A stretch of DNA of 64,000 nt from Stenotrophomonas maltophilia (GCA_002435595.1 DJBL01000004.1:27162-91161); one strand, 5' to 3'; positions 7,968 to 18,898 are shown, counted from the first letter of the stretch. A program made the numbers and translations. Notes: a model not told the origin generated them from the sequence alone.

Positions 7968-9086
7968 GTGCGTATTCTGCTTGTTGGGGACCAAGCCAGC
8001 CTGTCGGCTGAGCTGATGGATTTCATTGCCGATCTTGGGGAAGAGTGGCAACCGTTGACCGCATCGGACGGCCAGGCGGCCATGAACATCGTCGCCGCCG
8101 GTCCGATCGACGCGGTGATTGCCTGCCCGACCCTGCCCGATCTCAACGCCACCACCTTGCTGGGGCAGATCCGCACCCTGCGCCCGGAGACCATCCGGAT
8201 CGCGCTGGTGGAAGCTGCCCAGGGCAACCGCCCACCCCCGGCCCGCCTGATCGGCGTGGCCCACCGTTTCCTGCCGATGCCGCTGGCACCGGAGGTCCTG
8301 CTCGAAGCCCTTACCAGCCTGGAAGAGCTGCGCGAGCTGCTGGACAGCGCGCGCCTGCGCAGCGCGATCGGCCGCATCGAGAAGCTGCCCTCGCCCCCGC
8401 ACCTGTATTTGAGCCTGACCCAGGCGCTGGAACACGACGACGACACCAACACCGCCGACGTCTCCAAGCTGGTGGCGGCCGACCCGGCGATCGCGGCCAA
8501 GGTGCTGCAGCTGTCCAACTCGGCGTTCTTCAACAGTGGCCGGACCATCTCCGACCTGCGCACCGCCGTGACCCGCCTGGGCCTGTCCACGCTGCGCGAC
8601 CTGGTGCTGGCCAGCGAAGTGTTCTCCGCGCCGCCGTTGTCCGGGGCCGAACGCAACTCGCTGCAGCAACGCGCCCTGCTCGCCTCGCGGCTGGCGGCCA
8701 AGCTGCTGCCCGACTCCAGCGCCGAGCTCGGCGCCACGGCCGCGCTGTTGGCCGACATCGGCCTGCTGCTGCCGGGCGTGCGCAATGAGCGCCTGCCGGC
8801 CGAGGCCGATGACGAGCGCCCGGGCCATGCCGAGGCCGGTGCCTACCTGCTGGGCCTGTGGGGCCTGCCGATGCCGATCATCGAAGCGGTCGCCTTCCAC
8901 CTGCAGCCGCAGAAGTCCAACACGCGCAGCTTCTGGGTGACCGGTGCGGTGCACGTGGCCCTGGCGCTGATCAATGGCGATCCGGTCGACGAGGACTACC
9001 TGCAGCGCGCCGGCGTGCTGCAGAAGCTGCCGCAGTGGCGCGACCACGCCAATGCCCTGATGGGGCTGGTGGCCGCCGAGGCCTGA
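7968..9086 (+). CDS. HDOD-domain regulator with a degenerate receiver domain
   Basis: A 372-residue cytoplasmic signalling protein. Residues 1-120 have the layout of a response-regulator receiver, but the phosphoacceptor Asp is Cys53 (in VIACPTLPDLN), the N-terminal acidic pair is reduced to LLVGDQ, and the usual Lys near the end is replaced (FLPMPL). It is therefore unlikely to be phosphorylated normally. Residues about 135-340 are an HDOD domain (RIEKLPSPPHLYLSL, LVAADPAIAAKVLQLSNSAFF, TAVTRLGLSTLRDLVL). HDOD proteins act in signalling without known hydrolase activity. Start at GTG 7968 is chosen for the AGGGGAC ribosome site and the receiver-like beginning VRILLVGDQ; an upstream ATG at 7875 is open in frame. 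Confidence 0.85.
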   Translation: MRILLVGDQASLSAELMDFIADLGEEWQPLTASDGQAAMNIVAAGPIDAVIACPTLPDLNATTLLGQIRTLRPETIRIALVEAAQGNRPPPARLIGVAHRFLPMPLAPEVLLEALTSLEELRELLDSARLRSAIGRIEKLPSPPHLYLSLTQALEHDDDTNTADVSKLVAADPAIAAKVLQLSNSAFFNSGRTISDLRTAVTRLGLSTLRDLVLASEVFSAPPLSGAERNSLQQRALLASRLAAKLLPDSSAELGATAALLADIGLLLPGVRNERLPAEADDERPGHAEAGAYLLGLWGLPMPIIEAVAFHLQPQKSNTRSFWVTGAVHVALALINGDPVDEDYLQRAGVLQKLPQWRDHANALMGLVAAEA

Positions 9087-9112
9087 GTCCGGCTGGCGGG
9101 GGTGGGGCACAG

Positions 9113-9139
9113 GATGGCGCGCCGTGAGGGCGCGCCATC
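9113..9139. terminator. Bidirectional hairpin between convergent genes
   Basis: A perfect 11-bp stem (GATGGCGCGCC / GGCGCGCCATC, loop GTGAG) between the stop codons at 9086 (+) and 9146 (-). The T content after the stem is low on both strands. Confidence 0.55.
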
Positions 9140-9145
9140 GTCGTT

Positions 9146-9355
9146 TCAGCGCTGCGGACAGGCGTCCAGCACGCAGTTGCGCCACAGCGCCTCGCAATAC
9201 GCCGGCAGATGCTGGCCCGAGGCGATGCATTCCTGGCGCAGATCCTCGCAGTAGCGCCCGCCCGGGCACACGATGAGGCCGGCCGAGGCACTGCCGGCCA
9301 CGGCCAGGGTGCCAAGGAATACGGCGGAGAGTTTCTGAGCGAACGTCATTTTCAT
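9146..9355 (-). CDS. Small exported Cys-rich protein
   Basis: A 69-residue protein with a signal peptide (MKMTFAQKLSAVFLGTLAVA, cleavage around GSASA|GLIV). The mature 43 residues contain six cysteines (VCPGG, YCEDL, ECIAS, YCEAL, NCVLD, ACPQ), so a small disulfide-bonded periplasmic protein is likely. I do not recognise it. Start may be 9355 or the next Met two codons later. Confidence 0.6.
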   Translation of the reverse strand: MKMTFAQKLSAVFLGTLAVAGSASAGLIVCPGGRYCEDLRQECIASGQHLPAYCEALWRNCVLDACPQR

Positions 9356-9476
9356 ATCGATCTCTCAATCGTCCATCATTGGACCGATTGACCGTATCAA
9401 CCGACACGCCGCCTCGAACGTGACTGCGGTCACCGTAAGGCACAACTCAGAATTTCCTGACCCCTGAAACAGAAAG

Positions 9477-9500
9477 AGGGCGGACCCTGCGGTCCGCCCT
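9477..9500 (-). terminator. Intrinsic terminator of the TonB-dependent receptor gene
   Basis: A perfect 10-bp stem AGGGCGGACC / GGTCCGCCCT with a 4-base loop. On the minus strand it is followed by the T-rich run CTTTCTGTTTC. It lies 28 bases beyond the receptor stop codon. Confidence 0.8.
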
Positions 9501-9528
9501 CCTCGTGTTGCACCCGTACTTCGATGGA

Positions 9529-12387
9529 TCAGAAGCGCTGGGTGTACTTCATGTACAGGAAGCGACCGATATCGAAGCCGCCGTAGTAGGCGAAGCTCGA
9601 GTTCGGCGCCGAGTACATCAGCGGGCCCTTGTGGTCGAAGACGTTGTTCGCACCGACGGCAATGGTGGCATCCCACGGTGCCTTCCAGCTGACCTGCAGG
9701 TCATGGAAGGTGTTGGAGCCGGTCTTGCGCAGCGGTTCGGATTCGCCGTTGGCCATGTGGTTGGGCGCATTGCACCAGAACTCGCCGGTGTCGATGCAGT
9801 CTTCCTTCATGCCCGAGTAGTAGCGCGCGGTGTAGTTGACACCGAAGTCGCCCTTGGACCAGTTGATGCCCACGTTCGAACGCACGCGGAACAGGCCGGC
9901 TTCGCCGACGCGACCGATCATGATGTTCTGGCCGGCAGCGTTCTGGCCCTGCTCGTCGTACTTGGACAGGTAGCTGGTCTGCCAGTCGATCGAGAACTGA
10001 CCGATGGCCAGTTCCGGCAGGCGGTACTTGACGCCCAGGTCGTAACCTTCGGTTTCCATCTTGCCGAGGTTGGCGGTGCCGTAGGTCAGCGCGCTCACGT
10101 GGCCATCGCTGGCACGGGTGACGGCGTCGCAACGGGCGGTGTTGCCCAGCACGTAGCAGTCGCGCAGGATGCGGTCGACGCTGTCAGCGATGATCATGTC
10201 GCTGATTTCGTACTTGTACCAATCCAGCGAGATGTCCAGGCCCTGCACCCAACGCGGGCTCCAGACCAGACCGGCGGTCGTGCTCTTGGAGGTTTCCGGC
10301 TTCAGGTTCGGGTTGGCACCGGAGACGAACTGGTCACCGGACTGGCACGGCAGGGTCGAACAGACCTTGTTGCCCTGGCCGATCTGCTCGTAGTTGGCCG
10401 GCACGCCTGCACTGGTGCACGGGCCGTTGCCGGCAACGCTGCCCGGCGCCTTGATGCCGCACGGATCGATGTAGGACTCGAAGCTCGAGCTCAGGCCGCC
10501 GTACAGGTCGGAGATGGTCGGCGCGCGGAAGCCCTGGGCGTAGGTGCCACGGACCAGCAGCTCGTCGATCGGACGCCAGGTCAGGCCGAACTTGCTGTTG
10601 GTGGTGCCGCCGAAGTTGCTGTAGTCGGAGTAGCGGCTGGCCATGTTCAGGGTCAGCTCTTTGGCGAAGGCAACGTCGGCCAGGATCGGCACGTTCAGTT
10701 CGAGGTAGACCTCGTTCAGATCGTACTCGCCGCGGGTCGGCTTCTGGCCCAGGCCGGTGGACTGGCCGGACTGCGCGAAGGCGTCGGGCACGTAGCTGCC
10801 TTCTTCCTTGCGGTGCTCCACGCCCATGGCAAAGCCCAGGTCACCGGCCGGCAGGGTCACGATGGAGCCCGACAGGTTGGCGGTGAAGCTGCTGGTCTTG
10901 GTGATGCCGCGGGTGGTGAAGGTCGGGAACAGGAAGTCCTGCAGTTCCTGGTCGGCCAGCGAACCGGCGCCGGCAACGCCGTACGGCAGCAGCGGGTTCC
11001 ACGGACGGCAGTTGGCCAGCGACGGATCCAGGGTGCCTTCCACGCCGCAGTGGGCAACGCCGCCTGCATCGACGTAGGACGGGCCCAGCGCCTGGCGGGC
11101 CGCGATCAGGCTCATGTCGCCGCGCTGGGTCTTGATCGACTCGTTGCGGTTCCACAGCGCGCCGACGTCCCAATCGAAGGACTTGCCGGCCAGCTCGAAG
11201 TAGCCGCTGACGGTCGGGGCGAAGCGCAGGGTCTTGAGCTGGCTGTCGGTGGTGCGCGGCACTTCCCACAGGCGGCGACGGAAGTCGATGCTCTGGTTCA
11301 GCGGGTTGAACGCACTGGCGCCGGACAGCGGGGTCTGGATGGCCTTGGCGTTGGACTGGTACGGGTAGCCGGAGATCTGCTGGAACGTCTGACGCTCGTT
11401 GTAGAGCAGATCGGTGTTCAGGCTGATCGTATCGGTGAAGTCGTAGGTGCCGTTGATGTACACCGACTTGCGCTTGACGCCGGTCAGCAGGGTCATCTGC
11501 TGGTTGGCGTTGGCGTACTCTTCCGGGCTCAGGTCGTGGTAGTCACCGATGTTGTCGGTCCGGCCGCCCTGGTTCAGGGTCTGCCACACCGAGGACGACT
11601 TGGTGCAGTCGTACAGGGTCGGGTTGCACCAGCTGCTGTTCTGGCTGACCGGGCTCCAGTCTTCCGGGGTCGAGTTCGGACCCAGCGAGCCGTCACGGCT
11701 GTACCAGCGGTCCTTGGCCCACACCGGATCCTGCTTGGAGTATTCGGCCGACAGGGTGAGGCTGCCGCGCTCGCCCTTGGCACCCAGGGTCATCGAGTAC
11801 TGCTGGCTGTCACCGTCGCCGTTGCCGTACTGGCCCACGTAGACGCTGGCTTCGCCGCCGTCCACGTTCTTGCGGGTGATCACGTTGACCACGCCGGCGA
11901 TGGCGTCCGAACCGTAGATCGAGGACGCGCCGTCCTTGAGGATCTCGATGCGCTCCACGGCCGACATCGGGATCTGGCTCAGGTCCTGCAGGCCGGAGGT
12001 GGAAGCGCCCAGGCGCTTGCCGTTCATCAGCACCAGGGTGCGCTCTGCGCCCAGGTTGCGGATGTCGACGTAGTAGCCGCCCACGTTCTCACCCGAGGCC
12101 AGCGACTCCGAACGCGAGATGGCCGGGGAGCCGGCCGAGGTCAGGTTGTTCAGCACGTCCGCGACGCTCGAGTAGCCCTGCTTTTCCAGGGTTTCACGGG
12201 TCATCGTCAGGATCGGCTGCTGGGTCTCCATGTTGGCGCCGCGGATGCGCGAGCCGGTGACCGAGATGCGGTCCAGGTCAGTGGTGCCGGAGGCAGCTTC
12301 CTGCGCCGAGACGAAGCTCGGCGCCAGCGCCAGCGCAATGCCGGCGGGCAGAAGGCCCAGCCGCACTGCGGGAGTACGAAAATTCAT
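9529..12387 (-). CDS. TonB-dependent outer-membrane receptor
   Basis: A 952-residue outer-membrane importer. A signal peptide (about residues 1-28, ending SFVSAQ) is followed by the plug domain (LDRISVTGSRIRG, VADVLNNLTSAG, IRNLGAERTLVLMNGKRLG, VERIEILKDGASSIYGSDAIAGVVNVITRK) and a long beta-barrel ending in YMKYTQRF, with the C-terminal Phe typical of outer-membrane proteins. There is no N-terminal signalling extension. The substrate is unknown; this plug type is common among xanthomonad receptors for large or carbohydrate/peptide substrates. An AraC-type regulator lies 68 bp upstream on the same strand and probably controls it. Confidence 0.93.
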   Translation of the reverse strand: MNFRTPAVRLGLLPAGIALALAPSFVSAQEAASGTTDLDRISVTGSRIRGANMETQQPILTMTRETLEKQGYSSVADVLNNLTSAGSPAISRSESLASGENVGGYYVDIRNLGAERTLVLMNGKRLGASTSGLQDLSQIPMSAVERIEILKDGASSIYGSDAIAGVVNVITRKNVDGGEASVYVGQYGNGDGDSQQYSMTLGAKGERGSLTLSAEYSKQDPVWAKDRWYSRDGSLGPNSTPEDWSPVSQNSSWCNPTLYDCTKSSSVWQTLNQGGRTDNIGDYHDLSPEEYANANQQMTLLTGVKRKSVYINGTYDFTDTISLNTDLLYNERQTFQQISGYPYQSNAKAIQTPLSGASAFNPLNQSIDFRRRLWEVPRTTDSQLKTLRFAPTVSGYFELAGKSFDWDVGALWNRNESIKTQRGDMSLIAARQALGPSYVDAGGVAHCGVEGTLDPSLANCRPWNPLLPYGVAGAGSLADQELQDFLFPTFTTRGITKTSSFTANLSGSIVTLPAGDLGFAMGVEHRKEEGSYVPDAFAQSGQSTGLGQKPTRGEYDLNEVYLELNVPILADVAFAKELTLNMASRYSDYSNFGGTTNSKFGLTWRPIDELLVRGTYAQGFRAPTISDLYGGLSSSFESYIDPCGIKAPGSVAGNGPCTSAGVPANYEQIGQGNKVCSTLPCQSGDQFVSGANPNLKPETSKSTTAGLVWSPRWVQGLDISLDWYKYEISDMIIADSVDRILRDCYVLGNTARCDAVTRASDGHVSALTYGTANLGKMETEGYDLGVKYRLPELAIGQFSIDWQTSYLSKYDEQGQNAAGQNIMIGRVGEAGLFRVRSNVGINWSKGDFGVNYTARYYSGMKEDCIDTGEFWCNAPNHMANGESEPLRKTGSNTFHDLQVSWKAPWDATIAVGANNVFDHKGPLMYSAPNSSFAYYGGFDIGRFLYMKYTQRF

Positions 12388-12455
12388 TTATCTCTCCGAG
12401 GTACGTTAGTAGCGTGTTAAAACGCCTCGGAAAGTTACGACTGCGTTACGGTTAA

Positions 12456-13337
12456 TTATTTGCGGGATGCCACCGGAGACTTTGCCGACTTTGGCGACAG
12501 CATTCCCGCGCTTTCGCGGAAGCCTGACGCAGACTGCCCGTAACGCGCGCGGAACGCCCGTGCGAAGCTGCAGCAGTTGTCAAATCCACTGGCCGCGGCC
12601 ACTTCGCCGATCATCATGTCCGTGTCCCGCAGCAGGTCGGCCGCACGCTCCAGGCGCAGGCGCGCCGACAACGACTGCGGGCTCTCTTCGTACAGGCTCT
12701 GGAAGGTCTTGGACAGGTACCAGCTGGAGAAGTTGGTCAGCTCGGCCAGTTCGCCGATGCGCACCACGCGGTGGCTGTTGCCTTCCAGAAACAGGCGCGC
12801 ACGCTGCATGCGGCCGAACACCTGGCGCTTGCGCACGCGCGAACGGCCCGGGCAGCGCTGCACGCCGCTGGCCAGCACGCGCTGCAGCGAGGCCAGGTGC
12901 AGCAGCACCGGGCGCAGCGCCTGCGCCGGCTGGCCGCTGGCCAGTGCGTCGCGCCACAGGCGCAGGGCCACGCGCACCTCGCTGCGGTTCATGCTGCCGC
13001 GACCGGCGTAGAGGCTGCAGTCTTCCAGCTGCCCCAGCGCGCGCAACGCATCGGGGGTGAGGCTCAGGCCGATGCACAGCCCGTCGCGCCCGGCCTGGAT
13101 CATCGGCCGGGATTCCTTCTCGAACGCGATCCACTCGCGCTGGCGCAGGCGGAAGCGGCCTTCCTTGGATTCCACCCAGGCGCTGCCGCGCAGCTGCATC
13201 CACACGGTGAAGGTGGTGCCGGCGGTCTGCAGGCTGCCGAGCCGGGCCACGCCCAGGCAGGTGGGCAGCGGACCGTCATCGACGATCTTGTCCAGGGAAA
13301 GCGATTGGCCGCGATCGGCCAGGGAGAGCTGACGCAT
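12456..13337 (-). CDS. AraC-family transcriptional regulator
   Basis: A 293-residue DNA-binding protein. The last 100 residues hold the paired helix-turn-helix of the AraC/XylS family (VRIGELAELTNFSSWYLSKTF and MIGEVAAASGFDNCCSFARAF ... YGQSASGFR). The N-terminal part (residues 1-170) is a ligand- or dimerisation domain of unclear specificity. Start is taken at ATG 13337 (MRQLSLADRG); an in-frame ATG at 13379 is also possible. Its place directly upstream of, and co-oriented with, the TonB-dependent receptor gene suggests local control of that receptor. Confidence 0.88.
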   Translation of the reverse strand: MRQLSLADRGQSLSLDKIVDDGPLPTCLGVARLGSLQTAGTTFTVWMQLRGSAWVESKEGRFRLRQREWIAFEKESRPMIQAGRDGLCIGLSLTPDALRALGQLEDCSLYAGRGSMNRSEVRVALRLWRDALASGQPAQALRPVLLHLASLQRVLASGVQRCPGRSRVRKRQVFGRMQRARLFLEGNSHRVVRIGELAELTNFSSWYLSKTFQSLYEESPQSLSARLRLERAADLLRDTDMMIGEVAAASGFDNCCSFARAFRARYGQSASGFRESAGMLSPKSAKSPVASRK

Positions 13338-13458
13338 GACTACACCGTGTTTGCCGTTACCGGGCAAACGTTTTGCCAAATCGGGCCAGCCGGGTCAGGA
13401 CGGTTCCACGAGATTCATCCGAATTCGACACGAGGCCGATACGAAGGAATCACGAAGG

Positions 13459-15777
13459 TCATTTTCCCTTGAGGAACAACGCGTTGGAGATGGTCGAGAA
13501 GACCGGTGCGGGGGCGTCGGGCAGCGCCATCACGCCGATGTCGGCGCCATCGGCCACGGCCAGGGCGAGGTACAAGGCGCTGCCATCGGGGTGGGCGCTG
13601 AAGCCGTTGCCGGCGCTGAGCCGGTCCTGATCCAGGCAGTACTCCACGCGGGCCGCAGCGGCGCTGATGCGTGAGAACAGCGTGGCGCAATCGGCCCGGT
13701 TGGACAGGTAGTCGACCGCGCCATTGCGGGCCACGGTCCAGGTCCGGTAGCGCCAGCGCGTTGGCCGGTCGTCGCTGACCTGCTGGATGCTGTCGGCGGC
13801 GAGCGCGGCATTGGCCGACCACAGCCCACCGGCCGACAGCCGGGTGAACAGCACGCGTCCGGTGGAAGGATCAAAGCGTGCCTGCGAGACCCCGTCGATG
13901 CTGCCCAGCAACGTCCATGGCGTACTGCGGCGGTCGAACAGCGACAGCCGCATGCGTTCATGCTCGTCGCGGTCGACCACCAGCAGGTGGTCGGCGTCGG
14001 CTGCATACAGCGCCTGCAACGGCTGCGCCACCGGTACCGGCAGGGCCACCACCTGCTCGTCGCGCGGAGATACCTCGTAGATCACCGGATTGGCCTGCGC
14101 GTCGCGCCCGGACACCAGCAGGTGGGTGCTGTCCGGGGACCAGTCGGCGGCCTGGCGGGTCTCCGGGCGCAGGCCCTCGACCGGGCGCAGCGATTCGGGG
14201 CGGGCCAGGTCGGCCCACCACAGGCCGTAGTTGCCGGAGCGATCAGAAGTGAACACCAGTTGCCGGCCGTCGGGGGCAAGCATGGGTTGGCCATCGCGGC
14301 CATTGGAGGCGAACAGGCGCTCGGGCGTGCCCGGCCGGCCGCCCTCGAGCGGCACCCGGAACAGGCCGAACTGGGCCTTGCGGTGCACGAAGGCGAGCAT
14401 CTCGCTGTTGCGCGCCACCGCCGGCGACTGCGCATCGTCGATGCCGACATCGCGCAGGGTACGGGTCTGCACATCCAGCTCGTACAGCCGCGATTCGCTG
14501 TCCACGCGGCGGCCGAACACGATGTGGCGGCTGTCGCTGCGCCACGCCCAGCCCCGGATCTCGGCCGAATCATCGGTGAGCTGCTCGGGCACCCCGCCGG
14601 CCGCCGGCAGGCGCCACAGGTCGCCGATCTGCGGATTGCGCACGAACACGATCCAGCGGCCATCCGGCGAGTAGCGCGGGGCATAGTCGAAGCTGTCCTC
14701 GGCCACCTCGTAGTCCAGCGGTGACCAGCGCCCGCTGGCGATGTCCAGGATGCGGATGCCGCGGTGGGCGAAGCGCCCGGCCAGGGAGCCGAACAGCAGC
14801 CCGCGCCCGTCCGGGGTCCAGTCGAAGCTGAGCAGTTCGGTGCCATCGCAGCGGGTGACATGGCGCACCGCACCGCCGGTGGCGCTGGCGATCAGCACCT
14901 CGCAGCTGGCGTCCGGGCCGAACCGGGCGAAGGCGATGTCGCGGCCGTTCGGCGACCAGTTGGGAAAGCGGTCCGAGTACCCGTCCGGGGTATCGGTGAG
15001 CACCCGTGCCGGCGCATTGCCCGACGTCTGCACCTTGATCGCACTGCCCTGGCGGGCGTTGCTGTCAGCCTCGTAGGCGACCTGCGAACCATCCGGGGAC
15101 AGCGTGGGATAGGTCTCGAACCCGGCCGTGGCGGTGATCAGCCGGTAGGGCCGCTGCGGGCTGCCGATCACCCGGCTGCCATCTTCGAGCACGCCGCTGG
15201 ACGCGGTGTCCGCTGCCGGGCGCTGCAGCAGCAACGCGCTCAGCACCAGCAACGCGACCAGCATGCCCAGGCCCAGCACCAGCAGCACGTAACGGCGCAT
15301 CCTGCGCCAGCGGCTGCGCGGCGAGGCCGGCGCCGCATCGGACGCGGTCGAGGCAAGCGAACGTGCCGCCGCAACGGGGCTTCCGCTTGCCTCGGGCGCG
15401 GCCGGTGCCGGCTCCCCCGCCGCGTCCAGCGCACTCACCGGCACCAGCAGGCGATAGCCGGTCTTGGCGATGGTCTCGATATAGGGCGTGGCGGCGGCAT
15501 CGTCGCTGCTGAACGCCTTGCGCAGCTGGGTGACCGCCTGGGTCAGCACGTCGTTGGTGGGCAGCGTGTCCGGCCACACCTCGGCAAACAGCTCCTCACG
15601 GGTCACCACCGCGCCCGGCGCACGCATCAGCGCCTTGAGCACGCCCAGCGCCTTGGGCGTCAGCCGACGGGTGCGGCGCGCACCCGGCACGCTGACCTCG
15701 CGGGAGGACAACGTCACGGTGCATTCGCCGATCCTGATCACATCGACTGAAGGTGACTCACTAAGGGGGCTGGTCAT
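13459..15777 (-). CDS. CadC-like membrane transcription regulator with TolB/WD40-like periplasmic domain
   Basis: A 772-residue protein of three parts. Residues about 12-115 are an OmpR/CadC-type winged helix (RRLTPKALGVLKALMRAPG, VVTREELFAEVWP, VLTQAVTQLRKAF, YIETIAKTGYRLLVPV). After a linker rich in Ala and Pro, residues 162-184 are a single transmembrane helix. The remaining 580 residues are periplasmic with repeated PD40/TolB-type blades (YPTLSPDGSQVAYEAD, FPNWSPNGRDIAFARF, FDWTPDGRGLLFGS, YSPDGRWIVFVRN, WSPDSTHLLVSG), a predicted beta-propeller. It should bind DNA from the membrane in response to a periplasmic signal. No obvious target operon lies beside it. Confidence 0.9.
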   Translation of the reverse strand: MTSPLSESPSVDVIRIGECTVTLSSREVSVPGARRTRRLTPKALGVLKALMRAPGAVVTREELFAEVWPDTLPTNDVLTQAVTQLRKAFSSDDAAATPYIETIAKTGYRLLVPVSALDAAGEPAPAAPEASGSPVAAARSLASTASDAAPASPRSRWRRMRRYVLLVLGLGMLVALLVLSALLLQRPAADTASSGVLEDGSRVIGSPQRPYRLITATAGFETYPTLSPDGSQVAYEADSNARQGSAIKVQTSGNAPARVLTDTPDGYSDRFPNWSPNGRDIAFARFGPDASCEVLIASATGGAVRHVTRCDGTELLSFDWTPDGRGLLFGSLAGRFAHRGIRILDIASGRWSPLDYEVAEDSFDYAPRYSPDGRWIVFVRNPQIGDLWRLPAAGGVPEQLTDDSAEIRGWAWRSDSRHIVFGRRVDSESRLYELDVQTRTLRDVGIDDAQSPAVARNSEMLAFVHRKAQFGLFRVPLEGGRPGTPERLFASNGRDGQPMLAPDGRQLVFTSDRSGNYGLWWADLARPESLRPVEGLRPETRQAADWSPDSTHLLVSGRDAQANPVIYEVSPRDEQVVALPVPVAQPLQALYAADADHLLVVDRDEHERMRLSLFDRRSTPWTLLGSIDGVSQARFDPSTGRVLFTRLSAGGLWSANAALAADSIQQVSDDRPTRWRYRTWTVARNGAVDYLSNRADCATLFSRISAAAARVEYCLDQDRLSAGNGFSAHPDGSALYLALAVADGADIGVMALPDAPAPVFSTISNALFLKGK

Positions 15778-15889
15778 TCCGGTACTACGAGTGAATGCAG
15801 AACAACAGGAACGCAGCATCCATCACAACCGAACAACGATCGAACGAACCGCCAGATTCCGCACATGCCATCAGCGCAAACAGCAAAAA

Positions 15890-16019
15890 AACTGAAGCGC
15901 GCGAATACTAGCCTATGCCGGTTAACTGCGCCTGTGCGCGCAGAGGACATCAGGCTCTCTCTCGCCGACGAATTCACATAAATTGCTTCAGTATTCGCGC
16001 CTCCGGGCGCGAATTTTTT
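15890..16019 (+). ncRNA. Orphan plus-strand terminator with a competing inverted repeat; candidate small RNA or attenuator
   Basis: At 15993-16019 a perfect 9-bp stem (ATTCGCGCC / GGCGCGAAT, loop TCCG) is followed by a T-run, an intrinsic terminator for plus-strand transcripts. No plus-strand gene ends here. Upstream, 15899-15909 (GCGCGAATACT) is the perfect complement of 15990-16000 (AGTATTCGCGC), so the two arms can pair instead of the terminator stem. This is the geometry of a conditional terminator or a structured sRNA. The gap 15778-16028 otherwise contains only the promoter region of the CadC-like gene. Function is inference. Confidence 0.4.
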
Positions 16020-16028
16020 ATCTGCGAT

Positions 16029-16706
16029 TCAGTTTCGTCCACGCCGCAGCATGGTCAATCCGACCAGTCGCGAGACCACCAAAGCCACGTACATCACGCC
16101 TGCAAACTGCTCCAGCATGACCAGCGCGCGCGCCTGCGGATGCACCGGCACGACGTCGCTCAACCCTACCCCGGACAGTAAGCTGAAGCTCAGATAAAGC
16201 AGCTCCATCCAGGTGCGCAGTTCGCTCTCGCTGGTGGCCAGGAAACTGCCCGGATACCACTGCTGGCAGACCGAGAATGCGAAGGCGAACGCCCATGCCA
16301 ACAAGGTGAAAGTGGCCCCGGCCGCGAACAGTTCGTCGCGGGTCACCTTGTGGTCCTGGAGCATGTAGGCGGTGAGGCTGCCGGCGGTATAGAAATACAG
16401 CAGGCACTCGAGCAGTTGCGCTGTGGTGGTCAACGCGGGCCTGCCCAGCAGTGCCCCGCTGATCGAGAACACCACCGAGGGGATGGCCAGCACCAGCGCC
16501 AGCCACATCCCCAGCGGGCTGCGCCGCACGACCCACAACGACAGGCCGAGCACGGCGATGCCGAATGCACCAAACAGGGCGCGGCTGGCGCCGGCCTCGT
16601 CCATTGCCGGGTACAGCAGCACGCCGAGCAGCTGCACTGCCAGCAGCCAGGCCGAAGGATGCCGGCGGGCGATGGCCAGCCACTTGGTGGTGCGTGCGAT
16701 GGCCAT
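16029..16706 (-). CDS. Ion-channel-like membrane protein with non-canonical selectivity filter
   Basis: A 225-residue inner-membrane protein with about six hydrophobic segments. The C-terminal part follows the pore layout of the two-TM ion channel family: helix (TLLAWAFAFAFSVCQQW), pore helix (MELLYLSFSLLS), filter, then VVPVHPQARALVMLEQFAGVMYVALVVSRLVG. The filter reads GVGLSD (residues 179-184) where potassium channels have TVGYGD, so K+ selectivity cannot be assumed. It is a single gene; the convergent thiC cluster lies upstream. Confidence 0.72.
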   Translation of the reverse strand: MAIARTTKWLAIARRHPSAWLLAVQLLGVLLYPAMDEAGASRALFGAFGIAVLGLSLWVVRRSPLGMWLALVLAIPSVVFSISGALLGRPALTTTAQLLECLLYFYTAGSLTAYMLQDHKVTRDELFAAGATFTLLAWAFAFAFSVCQQWYPGSFLATSESELRTWMELLYLSFSLLSGVGLSDVVPVHPQARALVMLEQFAGVMYVALVVSRLVGLTMLRRGRN

Positions 16707-16804
16707 CGTGTCCCCTGCGCTGCCGGTCTGGCGCCGAGCTTAGCGCGGAACCTGCGCAGGCCACATGAGCATGCCGGGGCCCAGGGCGAGCCCCGGCGCG
16801 CGGC

Positions 16805-18682
<1,878 letters not shown>

Positions 18683-18810
18683 GACTTCGTCCTGGATCGG
18701 GTTCGGCCCGGGAATGGGCGGAACGGACGAAGCGGCGGCGCACGACGGACGCAGCACGGGCGGTCTTCGGGCGGGGCAGCCCTACGGCGCAGTGCGTCAG
18801 CATTGCGAAG

Positions 18811-18898
18811 CATCCCTACGCCGGTATCAACCGGATCAGGTTCGAAGGGACTGTCTCAACCGTGGCCACTGGGCCGCGGTACCCCCGCTTCGGGGCGA
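18811..18898 (-). promoter_or_regulatory. TPP riboswitch (THI element) of thiC
   Basis: On the minus strand, 130-220 bases before thiC, the conserved THI-box parts appear in order: GCGGGGGTACC, then TTGAGACAG, CCTTCGAACCTGATCCGG, and TTGATACCGGCGTAGGGATGC. These are the pyrimidine- and pyrophosphate-sensing helices of the thiamine pyrophosphate aptamer. It should repress thiC when TPP is plentiful. Confidence 0.95.

Noticed and set aside
9505..12420. 971-codon plus-strand frame opposite the TonB-dependent receptor
   Set aside because: The minus strand has signal peptide, plug motifs and barrel end; the plus frame has none.
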